Source: a virus | DNA: 36,315 nt | Strand: one strand, 5' to 3' | IMG/VR virus record: IMGVR_UViG_3300042295_001187 | Span: 1 to 36,315 of that record | Shown: positions 16,701 to 24,868 of the stretch, piece after piece | Layout of the letters: each line of letters begins with the position of its first letter | How positions within the stretch are numbered: position 1 is the stretch's first letter | Translations under genes and position numbers: made by a program | The notes under the pieces: generated by a model | Seen by the model: the letters and a program-made list of their open reading frames with translations, nothing else | The model's database searches: none | Told to the model about the DNA's origin: nothing

Positions 16701-17526
16701 CGATAGCGCTTGCGGTATTTGCGCTTGTAGCAGTCGTAGCAGAATTGAGAACCTTACCTGCAGTTGAGATAGTAGCAAGTTTTGTGTCAGCAATAGCGGC
16801 AACAGAGTTAATATCCGCGTTAACGATAGAGTCTGCAGTAATGGCAGATGATATAGTGATGTTTGAACTACCATTAAACGACGTTGCGGTGCCGGTTACA
16901 TCGCCACTGATCGCAATTGTTCTTGCAGTTTGCAAAGTCGTTGCAGTGGTCGCGTTTCCTGACAAAGCAGCAGTAATAGTATTCGCTGAAAAGTTTCCAG
17001 ATGCATCGCGGGCTACAACTTTTGATGCAGTAGCAGCAGTCGCAGCATCAACAGCAAGAGTGAGCGCAGCACCTTCAGAACCACCATTACCACCGGTAAT
17101 ATAAGATCCATTTGTAATCGAAGCAACATAGTTACCAGTCGTGTCCGTGCCAAGAGCAACAGAATCTGCTACGATAGTAGCAGTGAGAGTCCCAGACGTA
17201 AGATCAGTGAGAGTAACAGATCCACTTAGATCGCCTGCAAGAGTAATTACGGGATCTGGCTTGTTTGTAGTGTTAGTCCAATCAAGATAGTACGAACCAT
17301 GTTGACCGTCTAAAAGATCTGCGTCAAGTCCTGACGAAGCACCATCAACAGTTTTAATAGCAGTCAGAATTTCAGATGCGGTTTGATCTGCGGTAGCGCC
17401 GGATTCAATGCCGTCTAGCTTTGTTCCGTCTGCTGCTATATCTCGTCCGTCAACCGTACCCGATACAGCAATATTACCGTTCGCTACAACTAAGCCATTT
17501 TTGACTAGAAAATCTTTATCCGCCAC
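13729..17526 (-). CDS. Large tail fibre-like protein
   Basis: A 1265-residue fibre protein beginning at GTG 17526 with a GGGGAG Shine-Dalgarno. The N-terminus (ADKDFLVKNGLVVANGNIAV) is the usual attachment-side start of such fibres. The shaft repeats units such as ARDASGNFTAGTITAAL, SGNATTATTLQTARTI and ISGDVTGTATSFNGS. Residues about 800-1045 hold a different module with two near-identical segments around LDSSNYNSYAPTLTGTG. The last about 120 residues (from YADLAEKYLADKEY) form a compact domain, ending in VEAIIL, shared with the fibre at the right edge. It resembles C-terminal chaperone or head domains, possibly of the Peptidase_G2 kind. A late promoter lies 29 nt upstream. It likely forms a trimeric host-contacting fibre. 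Confidence 0.85.
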   Translation of the reverse strand: MADKDFLVKNGLVVANGNIAVSGTVDGRDIAADGTKLDGIESGATADQTASEILTAIKTVDGASSGLDADLLDGQHGSYYLDWTNTTNKPDPVITLAGDLSGSVTLTDLTSGTLTATIVADSVALGTDTTGNYVASITNGSYITGGNGGSEGAALTLAVDAATAATASKVVARDASGNFSANTITAALSGNATTATTLQTARTIAISGDVTGTATSFNGSSNITISSAITADSIVNADINSVAAIADTKLATISTAGKVLNSATTATSANTASAIVARDASGNFTAGTITAALSGNATTATTLQTARTIGGVSFDGSANINLPGVNATGNQNTTGSAATLTTGRTITLSGDVAGSISFNGGSDVTITTTVQPNSVELGTDTTGNYVAGLTAGTGVTISGSAGEGWSPTVAIGQAVSTTSDVEFRNLILSGNLVINGTTTTVSATELSIEDNLIYLNANSTVTNPDIGIVGNYNDGTYAHTGVFRDATDGRWKFFKGYVPEPGQTIDTANNTFQYADVQANTIYAALSGNATTATTLATGRTISLTGDVTYTSGSFNGSANVTGTATLANSGVTANTYGSSTAIPVITVDAKGRITSASTSAITVGDGTLTLGVSGVGLSGSQTFTANQGTNATFTVTSNATNANTPSTIVSRDASGNFTAGTVTAALSGNATTATTLQTARTIAISGDVTGTATSFNGSTDITISAGITANTIVNADINTSAAIADTKLATISTAGKVSNAATTATNLNTASAIVARDASGNFTAGTITAALSGNATTASTWATGRTLTIGATGKSVDGSAAVSWTRAEIEVPRTTTSTSIGIETDESCIAYVGSISLFGQTDGALYSHAYSSSWKHQIFGDYRTGQIAIRGRNNGTWQAWRTVLDSSNYNSYAPTLTGTGASGNWGIQSIRVTSPDGDRIASNKLPTTSPQSVRFDFANASSVGTAGNYAGVMTYAPWTGTTASTGDSSYQLVFGNASGFNASGPAQLRLRNGIDSTWNSWQVILDSSNYNSYAPTLTGTGASGNWGINVTGSSGSTTGNAATATTLQTARTIAISGDVTGTATSFNGSANISIAADITANTIVNDDISSSAAIADTKLATISTAGKVSNSATTATSANTANAIVARDAAGDFSANVMTGTATRARYADLAEKYLADKEYPVGTVMSVGGELEITASTIENSHSIAGVVSNKPAYLMNNDLEGGTIIALRGRVPVLVTGVVNKGDRLTASRKPGYAIADNDATRSFAIALHDSNGNEIVEAIIL
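14441..14874. repeat. Near-identical 72-bp direct repeats in the fibre gene
   Basis: Positions 14441-14512 and 14803-14874 match apart from a few bases and encode the same GTGASGNWGI-type segment. They bracket a module of about 290 bp and could support module exchange by recombination. Confidence 0.8.
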
Positions 17527-17555
17527 GGATCACTCTCCCCTGTGGTGCTTCTTAA

Positions 17556-17563
17556 TATTTATA
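17556..17563 (-). promoter_or_regulatory. T4-type late promoter (TATAAATA)
   Basis: The minus strand reads GTTATAAATATTAAG in the 50-bp gap between the 54-residue gene and the large fibre gene. The exact box is 29 nt before the GTG start at 17526. Confidence 0.7.
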
Positions 17564-17576
17564 ACTACTTAATATT

Positions 17577-17741
17577 TTAGCTTTCGACGATTTGAACACC
17601 GTTTTCTGGCCTAATCACGTTAAAATCAATCAATCCATCATATACAAATCCAAGAGTCATGGGGGCAAATCTGTCATATTCTATTAGATCTGCAAAAAAG
17701 TCTAATTCGGATTGTATAGGAGTTTCTGTTATCGCTGCCAT
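17577..17741 (-). CDS. Small 54-residue protein
   Basis: A short frame, easily missed, between two structural genes. The product begins MAAITETPIQSELDFFADLI and ends VIRPENGVQIVES. The ATG at 17741 lies 4 bp after the stop of the 366-residue structural gene, so it can be translated by coupling, and it ends just before the late promoter at 17556. It is acidic and amphipathic with no recognised family. The tight fit and absence of any competing frame support a real gene, probably a small virion or assembly protein. Confidence 0.6.
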   Translation of the reverse strand: MAAITETPIQSELDFFADLIEYDRFAPMTLGFVYDGLIDFNVIRPENGVQIVES

Positions 17742-17745
17742 TTCG

Positions 17746-18846
17746 TTATGCCGTCTGTCCTGTATTCACTACAAACCCGGCAGTTTTATTTCCGGAAGCT
17801 TGTGCAGAAGAAATAGCGTTAAAATATGTATAGGTATCACCATTAATAATCATAGTGTCTCCAGTTGTACCAGCACTGCCTCGAGTCATCCAAACGTCAC
17901 TGATACCAGTGATCCAACAGGTTGGCAGTCCATAGCCAAATCCTTGAAATATCATTGGCTTAACAATATTCCTCGTAGCTCCAGTTGCTGACAACGTTGC
18001 AGACATTCTAGATGACCATATGAATGGCTGCTGTGCTAATGAAGCAGCCGCGGCAATACCACCCTCGCTCGGACCGCCAAAACTTAGAACACCATAGTTT
18101 ATATTGGTGTTAGGGTCTGTAAAATTGAATGTTTCAAAAGTATGAGTATTTCCAGCTGCAGCCTGCGAAAGTGTACCATTTACTTGAACTCCTCCAAGTG
18201 TACCTGGACCAGAAGATCCAGGCCCGTAGGTATTTGATCCGATATTAAGTTGACAAAATGGTGCTGTACTATAAAATTCGTGTAATTCTGATGCACTATG
18301 TTCAAATACGCCATGATACTTTATACCTTCTCTTATTATCAATACAAATCTTGGAGTTGCAATAAGGTGAAAGGTTTGGTTTGCAACAGTGCTAAATGCA
18401 TTCTGACCATCGCCTATTAATGCTGTTGCAAACGCATCAGTAGTTGCATACCCATGTGAACCTCTATTTGTAATTGTAGTGGTTACTACGTTTGAAGCAC
18501 CAGCTAACCAAAATCCTCCGTATGTAGTAGTATCACTGTAAGTCATGTTTATAATAGCAAACTTTTCTTTTCCAGCTGGAGCAAGACATGGAGACTTCAT
18601 AGCCCACCACTGGTATGAAGTTGACGCTGGGACTGAGCCACTTCCTAAAGTGCTTCCATCTAAACTACTATGGACATATGTCCATCCTGCTGGAGTATTA
18701 TCTACAACAACACTTGACGTTGTGCTGAATCCGCTACCACTCAAATTGCTTATTGACGGAGTTGCAGATGTACATAGAGATATAATGTCTCTGATTAACC
18801 GTGATGGTATAACTGCTGATCCACCTGTTACTAACTTTGCGTACAT
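17746..18846 (-). CDS. Phage virion structural protein, fibre/spike-like
   Basis: A 366-residue protein that I start at the ATG at 18846. GGAG lies about 10 nt upstream, and this start falls one base after the stop of the 66-residue gene. The N-terminus (MYAKLVTGGSAVIPSRLIRD), followed by SNLSGSGFSTTSS and TPAGWTYVHSS, is a pattern I associate with large marine phage structural proteins. The rest is Gly/Ser/Thr/aromatic-rich beta sequence without catalytic motifs. It is probably a fibre-, spike- or head-decoration protein. Its place in the structural block behind the late promoter at 24853 fits. Confidence 0.75.
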   Translation of the reverse strand: MYAKLVTGGSAVIPSRLIRDIISLCTSATPSISNLSGSGFSTTSSVVVDNTPAGWTYVHSSLDGSTLGSGSVPASTSYQWWAMKSPCLAPAGKEKFAIINMTYSDTTTYGGFWLAGASNVVTTTITNRGSHGYATTDAFATALIGDGQNAFSTVANQTFHLIATPRFVLIIREGIKYHGVFEHSASELHEFYSTAPFCQLNIGSNTYGPGSSGPGTLGGVQVNGTLSQAAAGNTHTFETFNFTDPNTNINYGVLSFGGPSEGGIAAAASLAQQPFIWSSRMSATLSATGATRNIVKPMIFQGFGYGLPTCWITGISDVWMTRGSAGTTGDTMIINGDTYTYFNAISSAQASGNKTAGFVVNTGQTA

Positions 18847-18847
18847 A

Positions 18848-19048
18848 TTACAAAATCTCCATTCTTGAATCTGTCGGAACGTATTCGGGATCGAACGGCA
18901 TAAAGTACAAAGTATCTTGTACACCAAATGTTTTAATACTTGTTGCAGCCACTTGTTCTAGATCACTTAAGTTTCCATTAAAAACATACACAGTTGGTGT
19001 TACCTCATTGTTTCCTTGAAACTGGGCTATTATTTCTTCTCTTGTCAT
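18848..19048 (-). CDS. Small 66-residue protein
   Basis: A short protein (MTREEIIAQFQGNNEVTPTV at the start) with no recognised family. It lies 5 bp after the 160-residue structural gene and 1 bp before the 366-residue one, so it belongs to the same operon. Its size, mildly acidic composition and position suggest a small virion or fibre-assembly protein. Confidence 0.65.
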   Translation of the reverse strand: MTREEIIAQFQGNNEVTPTVYVFNGNLSDLEQVAATSIKTFGVQDTLYFMPFDPEYVPTDSRMEIL

Positions 19049-19053
19049 TTTCT

Positions 19054-19536
19054 TTATCCGTAAAAGGTTATTACAACGTTTAGTCCTGTGCCAGGACGTA
19101 TAGTTCCTACGTTAGTCACATCAATAAAGACCACGTCAGTATTTAATATGTTGAGCGAGGTAGCATAAGTATTGAAAGCACTTCCACTAGTAATTGAGTA
19201 TGTACCTAAAAAAGATGAAACGTTTTGTGAATCTATTTTTCTTAACTTAATATCAATTTGACCACCAACTGGCGCTGCGACCGTAGATCTTACTCCTTTT
19301 GCGTCAGTAACTTCTAAGTATACTGACGATATCAGTATTGGTAACCGAGTGAATACCGCTTTATTTCCTGTAAGTTTTACAACTGGTCTTCCAGCACCAG
19401 ATAGAGCAACTCTAGACGTTTTAGGTTTAAGTCCAGCAGCAATATTCGCGGCTGTAGCACCTGTAACGTTATTAACGTTTGTGTAAGCTGTCCCTGTAGT
19501 ATTATCTATGATAAATTTTCGGGTTCTTCTTGTCAT
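19054..19536 (-). CDS. Small structural protein
   Basis: A 160-residue beta-rich protein beginning MTRRTRKFIIDNTTGTAY. I use the ATG at 19536 because GAGG lies 7 nt upstream and the start sits 2 bp after the stop of the 512-residue gene; the longer frame to 19572 would read into that gene. The C-terminal two-thirds (AVFTRLPILISSVYLEV onward) look like an immunoglobulin- or jelly-roll-type beta domain. No catalytic residues are seen. It is likely a virion protein. Confidence 0.7.
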   Translation of the reverse strand: MTRRTRKFIIDNTTGTAYTNVNNVTGATAANIAAGLKPKTSRVALSGAGRPVVKLTGNKAVFTRLPILISSVYLEVTDAKGVRSTVAAPVGGQIDIKLRKIDSQNVSSFLGTYSITSGSAFNTYATSLNILNTDVVFIDVTNVGTIRPGTGLNVVITFYG

Positions 19537-19538
19537 TA

Positions 19539-21077
19539 TTAAACCTCTATGGTATGCACAGAAGCTTTCCAATCAATAGTATGACCGGTGACACCTGTTA
19601 CGTAAATATTTATAGAATTGTTTGTATCGTCTGCACGAGCATCCACTAGATATGATGGATTTGTCCGCACTACAATTATTTCATAAACCGAACCAATATC
19701 CGTCACTGTCCCGCCGTTGTTTGCTGCTACACCCTTCAATTCAAACATAGCGTAGTCACCAACGGTATCTGTTCGCCTTGCAGCTATTTGTATAATGTAA
19801 TTTACTGACTTATCTGTAGCTACTGGGATTCGTGTTGAACCACCAACAAGTATCTCAGTTTCGGTTGAGTTTGTGGTAGTGCCGGTTAAGGAATACTCAT
19901 TCGAAAAGACACTAGATCCACTGCTAAGAAGATTACTGGTGTCAGTTAAATCACTTACATCACTAGGTATTGTTGGTGTATTAGTTAAGTCGTTATAATC
20001 GCCACTAAATGATGATCCCGACGCTGATCCATATGCATACAACGCTGCAGTAAAATACGTTCCATTTCCAGAACTGTTGATGTCTTGGGAAGTAGGGTTT
20101 CCTGTGTATGCAGTAACCTCGACGTAATCAGTCGATCCGTTAAAATATGCAATGGTAGATAATACCTGTGTGTACCCCGAACCAGTTACAATCTGATCTT
20201 GTGCAATTGCTAACTGTGTATTTCCATTTTTTCTAAACTGTATGTTACTTTGATTGTTGGTTACCGACCCTGCAACCCACCAAACATGGGTAGTGATACT
20301 ATAATATCCAGCGATAGTTGGTTGAAATTTATTAGATGCGAACCAATTTTGCGGGTCAAACTCATCGACAAACGTAACGACGACGTCGGTCCCACCTGTG
20401 ATAGTTTGTGAGGTACCATTTTTAACAGCTCTAACGACATAGTCACCAGCCTCTATACCACCACCGCCAGCAGAACTAATGACACCATTAGCTATAGTAA
20501 TGGTAGTTCCATCTACTTTAACACCACCAAGAACAGTTGTATTTGCAGTCGGAAGAGTGTAACTACCTCCTCCACCACCTACTGCTCCGCCTTCGAGCAC
20601 GTCAATTCTTGCAAAAGTTACAGCAGTATTTGCATTTACCGGTGTTGCTAGCAGCCTAACGCTTCCTCCGCTAATATTAGCGTTAAACGATATGAGGCTT
20701 GATCCTGAGTAAATAGTCGCGTACTCTGTTACATAGCAGTCAGTGCCATCATGCGTTAACAGAATTTCTGTAGCATGGTATGAGCTCGATGTTGCTGCTT
20801 CTACATAATATTTAACGGTTCGCACTGATGTAGGTATGAAGTTATCTACGATTTGATCGGCAGTTGTTGTCGACAGTGTAACCTTACCGGTTACGTATGA
20901 AGCACTACCGCCAGCACCGCCGGTAACATCTACTATACTTTCAGCACCGTTTTCATTTTTCTTAATATAGAGTTTGCCGTCGAATGTGTTGATAGCAAAT
21001 TCGCCGAGTTCCAAGTCTGCTACAAGAGGAACCTTGCCCTGTACAGAACTTCTTTTTGCTTTAATAATTGTTGACAT
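19539..21077 (-). CDS. Fibre/neck protein with C1q-like domain
   Basis: A 512-residue structural protein. The N-terminus, STIIKAKRSS then ADLELGEFAINTFDGKLYIK, is the standard start of many phage fibre and hyaluronidase-like proteins. Residues about 215-350 look like a C1q/TNF-type jelly roll: FDPQNWFASNKFQPTIAGYY, then strands ending YFTAALYAYG. SFSGDYNDLTNTPTIPSDVS is a common fibre linker. C1q-type domains make trimeric carbohydrate- or protein-binding heads. The gene precedes the 160-residue protein by 2 bp. Confidence 0.8.
   Translation of the reverse strand: MSTIIKAKRSSVQGKVPLVADLELGEFAINTFDGKLYIKKNENGAESIVDVTGGAGGSASYVTGKVTLSTTTADQIVDNFIPTSVRTVKYYVEAATSSSYHATEILLTHDGTDCYVTEYATIYSGSSLISFNANISGGSVRLLATPVNANTAVTFARIDVLEGGAVGGGGGSYTLPTANTTVLGGVKVDGTTITIANGVISSAGGGGIEAGDYVVRAVKNGTSQTITGGTDVVVTFVDEFDPQNWFASNKFQPTIAGYYSITTHVWWVAGSVTNNQSNIQFRKNGNTQLAIAQDQIVTGSGYTQVLSTIAYFNGSTDYVEVTAYTGNPTSQDINSSGNGTYFTAALYAYGSASGSSFSGDYNDLTNTPTIPSDVSDLTDTSNLLSSGSSVFSNEYSLTGTTTNSTETEILVGGSTRIPVATDKSVNYIIQIAARRTDTVGDYAMFELKGVAANNGGTVTDIGSVYEIIVVRTNPSYLVDARADDTNNSINIYVTGVTGHTIDWKASVHTIEV
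19607..19614 (-). promoter_or_regulatory. Possible internal late promoter (TATAAATA)
   Basis: An exact TATAAATATT on the minus strand near the 3' end of the 512-residue gene, 70 nt before the 160-residue structural gene. It has the same extended form as the boxes at 2844 and 17556. Confidence 0.4.
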
Positions 21078-21081
21078 ATGT

Positions 21082-21116
21082 CCTCATGTATGTATAATGG
21101 CTATATAGCCTATGAG
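21082..21116 (-). other. Inverted repeats over the ribosome binding site of the 512-residue gene
   Basis: The 48-bp gap before the ATG at 21077 holds a perfect 12-bp palindrome (GGCTATATAGCC, 21099-21110), flanked by CTCAT and ATGAG arms. The right arm contains the GAGGA Shine-Dalgarno, so a folded leader could limit translation. This could equally be a weak transcription attenuator. Confidence 0.35.
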
Positions 21117-21125
21117 ATTATATTA

Positions 21126-24100
21126 TTAGTAAGTTCCACCATCTATAATAGCAATCGATACTGCACCAGAAGTTACTGTAAAGTTGTTAGCACTAAAGCT
21201 AGCTACACCTTTAACTGATGTATTTGCATCAATACCTGCAAGTGTTACTGCAGCAGTTTCAGACCCAGATCCGGTAACACTTAATCCAGTACCTCCGGTA
21301 ACAGCAATTGTTGCAACATAGTTACCAGTAGTATCAGTTCCGAGAGCAATAGAATCTGGTTGTATTGTAGTACTTATAGTAACATCAGAACTACCATTAA
21401 ACGATACCGAACCTGTTACATCGCCGGAAAGTGTAATGGTTCGACCGGTTTGAAGTGTAGTAGCAGTTGAAGCGTTACCGACAAGTGCAGCAGTAATCGT
21501 GTTTGCACCAAAATTGCCAGATGAGTCACGAGCCACGACCTTATTCGGAGTGGGCGTAGTGGTAGCATCAACAGTTATCGTAAGTGTAGAGGCTTCGGAT
21601 CCGCCGTCAGCACCTGTGATGTAAGATCCATTTGTAATAGCCGCTACATAGTTACCTGTGGTATCAGTACCAAGTGCAACTGAATTTGGCTGGACTGTTG
21701 TGCTGATGTCAACGTTACCGCTGCCATCAAATGATACAGAACCTGCTACATCTCCTGACAGGGATATCGTTCTCGCTGTTTGAAGTGTAGTAGCAGTTGA
21801 AGCGTTACCGACAAGGTTTGCAGTAATAGTATTTGCTGCAAAGTTTTTCGAAGAATCGCGGAATACGATAGTTGACGCAGTGTTCAGCGATGTAGCGTTT
21901 GATTCAATCGTATAATCTGTGCCTTCACCAGCCGTTCCGGTGATGGTGAGACCATTTCCAGAAACCGCCACAGATCCTGCATAGTTACCAGTTGTATCAG
22001 TTCCAAGAGCAACAGAATTTGGCTCTATTGTAGTGCTGATTGTAACGTTAGCCGTACCATCAATTGAAACAGAGCCAGTTACATCTCCTGATAGCGTAAT
22101 AGTTCTTGCAGTGAGCCACTTTGAGGCTGTATCAGCATTGCCAATTAACGCACCTCTGAAATTAGCAGCTTCAATATCTGCAAGAGCAAAAGAGACATGA
22201 CCAGTATCAATGAACGGGCTTGTATCAGGTTCTGGTGTATATCCTTCAAATACTTTAAAATGCCCGTCTGATGCATCTCGGAAGAAACCGCCATGTTGAT
22301 AGGTAGTATCATAATAGCCAAAAGCAAAGCCTAAGTCAGGGTTAGCATTTGATCTACCGCGAGCAGTACCACCAGATACATAAGTATCAGTTACTGAACT
22401 CGAGATAGTGAAAGTGTTTGCGGTAACACCTGTGATAGTTTTGTTCGATAAGTTAAATGAGCTTGGAGTAACTCCACTTATCGATACGCTGTATCCAACA
22501 AGATAGTTATGATTTTGTGTTGTAGAATAAACTACGTTCGCACCATCACCAACTATGTTAGAAATAGTAGTAGCAATTGCCTGGTTCATATATATCATAT
22601 TATCTGAAACAGATAAGTTTGTCGCGCTCACAGTAGTAGTTGTACCGCCAACCACAAGGTTACCAGAGATTGTAACACCACCACCAAATGTACCATTATT
22701 GAATGTAACGTTTGCTGACGTCGAAACATCTTGCCCAATCGCGATCGTAGGTGTTGCGGTTTCACCTGAATTATTCGTGAGTGTAACACCAGTTCCTGCA
22801 ACAAGACTTGCAACATAATCGCCAGTTGTATCTGTACCGAGAGCAACTGAATTTGGCTGAATAGTTGCGGTAATGGTAACGTTACCGAGATCTGTCATTG
22901 TAGCAGAGCCAGCGACATCACCAGAAAGAGTGATCACCGGGTCGTTAACATCAAAGTTTAAATAACCGCCGCCAACTCCGTTATCAGTATACGTTACACT
23001 GATACCGTTCTGCGTTCCGGTAAGCATTCCACCAACAGTGTCTTGAACTGCTTCGTCCCAGTTGTTTACCTGAGTGTTTGGAATAGAAATTGTGTTTGCA
23101 ACAGCAGAAGTAATACGACCTTGCTGATCTACAACAAACGTCGTAGTCGCGGTTGCTGATCCGTACGTACCAGGTGTTACAGCAGTATCATCGAGGTCTA
23201 CAGTTACGGTGTTGTTTGTAACTGTTGCGGTAATACCAGTGTCGCCAGTAATTGTGAGAGTATCTGAAATGAGCGATACACCATCAGTTCCAGAATTTCC
23301 AGCGATATTAAGAATAGTAGCAATTGCAGCTGTGCTGGCCGCTGTTAGACGACCTTGTTGATCAACCGTAAATGTTGCAATCGAAGTAGTGTTACCATAA
23401 GATCCAGGTGCAACAGCAGTATCATCAAGGTCAATGTCGACTCTGTTTTCCGTAACAGCAACGGTGATACCAGTGTTACCACTAAAATTGAGAGTATCAC
23501 TGAGTAATGAAACTGAATCAGATCCAGAATCACCGGCAATTGCTAGATTTGTAGCGATAGAAACGGTGCTAGCAGCAGTCAGTCGACCTTGTTGATCAAC
23601 AGTAAATGTTGCAATCGAAGTAGTGTTACCGTAAGATCCAGGTGATACTGCAGTATCATCGAGGTCAATCGTAATCGAATTATTCGATACTGTTGTAGTA
23701 ATTCCAGTATCACCTGTGAATGTGATAACTTCATTAGTAAGGATAGAATCTGTTGTGCCAACATCTGCAGCGATCTGAATAGCGACAGATCCGCCGGCAA
23801 ATCTATCATCGACATACTTTTTAGTAGCTGCATCAGTATTTGCAGTCGGTGTGCCAAGATTAATGATTTTTGCTGAGCTTACATCAACATTTCCAGTACC
23901 ATTTGGATCAAGCGTAATGTTTCCATTTGTGTCTGTCGATGTGATAGCATTACCATTAATCGTAATATTATCAACGTTGAGTATATCGATTTTACTATTG
24001 GAATCGACAATGAGAGCAGAAGTAGCAGTTAAAGTACCAGGTACATGATCAAGCATGGCAGTAAAGTACTTACCGCCAATCACTTCAATGTTCGCTGCAA

Positions 24101-24248
24101 CCCCGCCAGTCTCAGTGCCTGTACCAATATAGAGACGTTCGCCACCATTTGATTGAGTTCCGCCGAGGAACGAATACGCCATTTCACCTTGCGCAAGAGC
24201 ACCAGGTGATCCGGAAGAACCTGATCGTTTGATTCTGATGAGTGACAT
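21126..24248 (-). CDS. Long repetitive tail fibre/structural protein
   Basis: A 1040-residue protein starting SLIRIKRSGSSGSPGALAQG, a fibre-type N-terminus. It has a proximal TPTANTDAATKKYVDD motif common in tail fibres. Residues about 165-380 contain three tandem units with the core YGNTTSIATFTVDQQGRLTA and DDTAV. The distal half uses the same shaft unit as the 13729-17526 fibre (ARDSSGNFGANTITAAL, GNASTATTLQTGRTI, SVALGTDTTGNYVA). It ends in SIAIIDGGTY without the C-terminal domain of the other two fibres. Its ATG overlaps the stop of the 81-residue gene by one base. Likely a proximal fibre or baseplate-linked component. Confidence 0.8.
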   Translation of the reverse strand: MSLIRIKRSGSSGSPGALAQGEMAYSFLGGTQSNGGERLYIGTGTETGGVAANIEVIGGKYFTAMLDHVPGTLTATSALIVDSNSKIDILNVDNITINGNAITSTDTNGNITLDPNGTGNVDVSSAKIINLGTPTANTDAATKKYVDDRFAGGSVAIQIAADVGTTDSILTNEVITFTGDTGITTTVSNNSITIDLDDTAVSPGSYGNTTSIATFTVDQQGRLTAASTVSIATNLAIAGDSGSDSVSLLSDTLNFSGNTGITVAVTENRVDIDLDDTAVAPGSYGNTTSIATFTVDQQGRLTAASTAAIATILNIAGNSGTDGVSLISDTLTITGDTGITATVTNNTVTVDLDDTAVTPGTYGSATATTTFVVDQQGRITSAVANTISIPNTQVNNWDEAVQDTVGGMLTGTQNGISVTYTDNGVGGGYLNFDVNDPVITLSGDVAGSATMTDLGNVTITATIQPNSVALGTDTTGDYVASLVAGTGVTLTNNSGETATPTIAIGQDVSTSANVTFNNGTFGGGVTISGNLVVGGTTTTVSATNLSVSDNMIYMNQAIATTISNIVGDGANVVYSTTQNHNYLVGYSVSISGVTPSSFNLSNKTITGVTANTFTISSSVTDTYVSGGTARGRSNANPDLGFAFGYYDTTYQHGGFFRDASDGHFKVFEGYTPEPDTSPFIDTGHVSFALADIEAANFRGALIGNADTASKWLTARTITLSGDVTGSVSIDGTANVTISTTIEPNSVALGTDTTGNYAGSVAVSGNGLTITGTAGEGTDYTIESNATSLNTASTIVFRDSSKNFAANTITANLVGNASTATTLQTARTISLSGDVAGSVSFDGSGNVDISTTVQPNSVALGTDTTGNYVAAITNGSYITGADGGSEASTLTITVDATTTPTPNKVVARDSSGNFGANTITAALVGNASTATTLQTGRTITLSGDVTGSVSFNGSSDVTISTTIQPDSIALGTDTTGNYVATIAVTGGTGLSVTGSGSETAAVTLAGIDANTSVKGVASFSANNFTVTSGAVSIAIIDGGTY
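23346..23669. repeat. Direct repeats of about 90 bp in the 1040-residue gene
   Basis: Positions 23346-23435 and 23582-23669 are nearly identical; a more diverged third copy starts near 23110. They encode the YGNTTSIATFTVDQQGRLTA unit. Confidence 0.75.
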
Positions 24249-24493
24249 TAGAAGAATCCTCCGTTAATTTCTGTGTTTGGATTCTCGATCACGGTCTGAG
24301 CTCTCCAAGTTTGTGTCGATTCGTCGTAAGTGATAAGCGCGCCATCTTGCAAGTTGCCGACGACGACATCAGAAAGATCATCAAGTGTAATATTGCTTGT
24401 ACTTACTTGGTAATTAGTAACTAGAATATTCTGCTGAGGAGTTACCTTAGCGGTAGTTGTAGTTCCTTGTCTAACAACGGCTTTAATACTCAT
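24248..24493 (-). CDS. Small structural protein, 81 residues
   Basis: A short protein, MSIKAVVRQG at the start, with NITLDDLSDVVVGNLQDGAL and TYDESTQTWRAQ. This is the type of short sequence found at or near the N-terminus of marine phage fibres and in small neck proteins. It lies 1 bp after the 110-residue gene and overlaps the 1040-residue gene by one base (TAATG), so the three are translated together. It probably connects fibre to baseplate or neck. Confidence 0.75.
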   Translation of the reverse strand: MSIKAVVRQGTTTTAKVTPQQNILVTNYQVSTSNITLDDLSDVVVGNLQDGALITYDESTQTWRAQTVIENPNTEINGGFF

Positions 24494-24494
24494 A

Positions 24495-24827
24495 TTAGAT
24501 TCTCGTTATGCCAGGCGTTACTGTAACGATTCCTTCAACAACGCGAGTAATAGTTCCCCCTGAAGAAGTGATTTCTACATCGTATAGATATCTACCGGGT
24601 TCAATTGTCGAAGTCGTATTTGCTGTTAAAGAAAGAAATATTTCACCGTCAGCACTGCTATGACTTCCGACAAAATTAACAGCCGTACTTGATGCATAAT
24701 TTTTTCGCATTTGCGCAGCGACGGTGTATCCAGTGAGATTAAACACATTATTTGATACATCAGTCAAATCGATAGTTGCACTAAATGTTGCACCCTGATC
24801 AACAACTAAATTTGCTTTAATAGCCAT
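24495..24827 (-). CDS. Small baseplate/fibre-associated protein (BppU-N-like)
   Basis: A 110-residue beta-sandwich protein. The pattern of QGATFSATIDLTD, LTGYTVAAQMRKNY, FLSLTANTTSTIEPGRYLYD and VVEGIVTVTPGITR is frequent in T4-like marine phages and resembles the N-terminal domain of lactococcal phage BppU. It is the first gene behind the late promoter at 24853 and has a strong AAGGAG ribosome site. It most likely anchors the following fibre proteins. Confidence 0.8.
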   Translation of the reverse strand: MAIKANLVVDQGATFSATIDLTDVSNNVFNLTGYTVAAQMRKNYASSTAVNFVGSHSSADGEIFLSLTANTTSTIEPGRYLYDVEITSSGGTITRVVEGIVTVTPGITRI

Positions 24828-24852
24828 AGGTAATCTCCTTGAGTTCTATGGT

Positions 24853-24860
24853 TATTTATA
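24853..24860 (-). promoter_or_regulatory. T4-type late promoter (TATAAATA)
   Basis: The minus strand reads CTTATAAATAACC in the 41-bp gap before the structural block. The exact box lies 25 nt upstream of the ATG at 24827. Confidence 0.7.
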
Positions 24861-24868
24861 AGATCTCC

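Noticed and set aside
13991-17104. Several plus-strand frames of 90-180 residues rich in Ala and Val
   Set aside because: They are mirror translations of the fibre repeats and repeat with the same period. The minus-strand frame is continuous for 1265 residues.
13729-17526. Diversity-generating retroelement acting on the fibre
   Set aside because: No reverse transcriptase, accessory gene or template repeat with adenine-specific changes is seen in the window.
13729-24248. Regular repeats considered as a CRISPR array
   Set aside because: The repeats are in frame, protein-coding, of uneven length and lack unique spacers of constant size.
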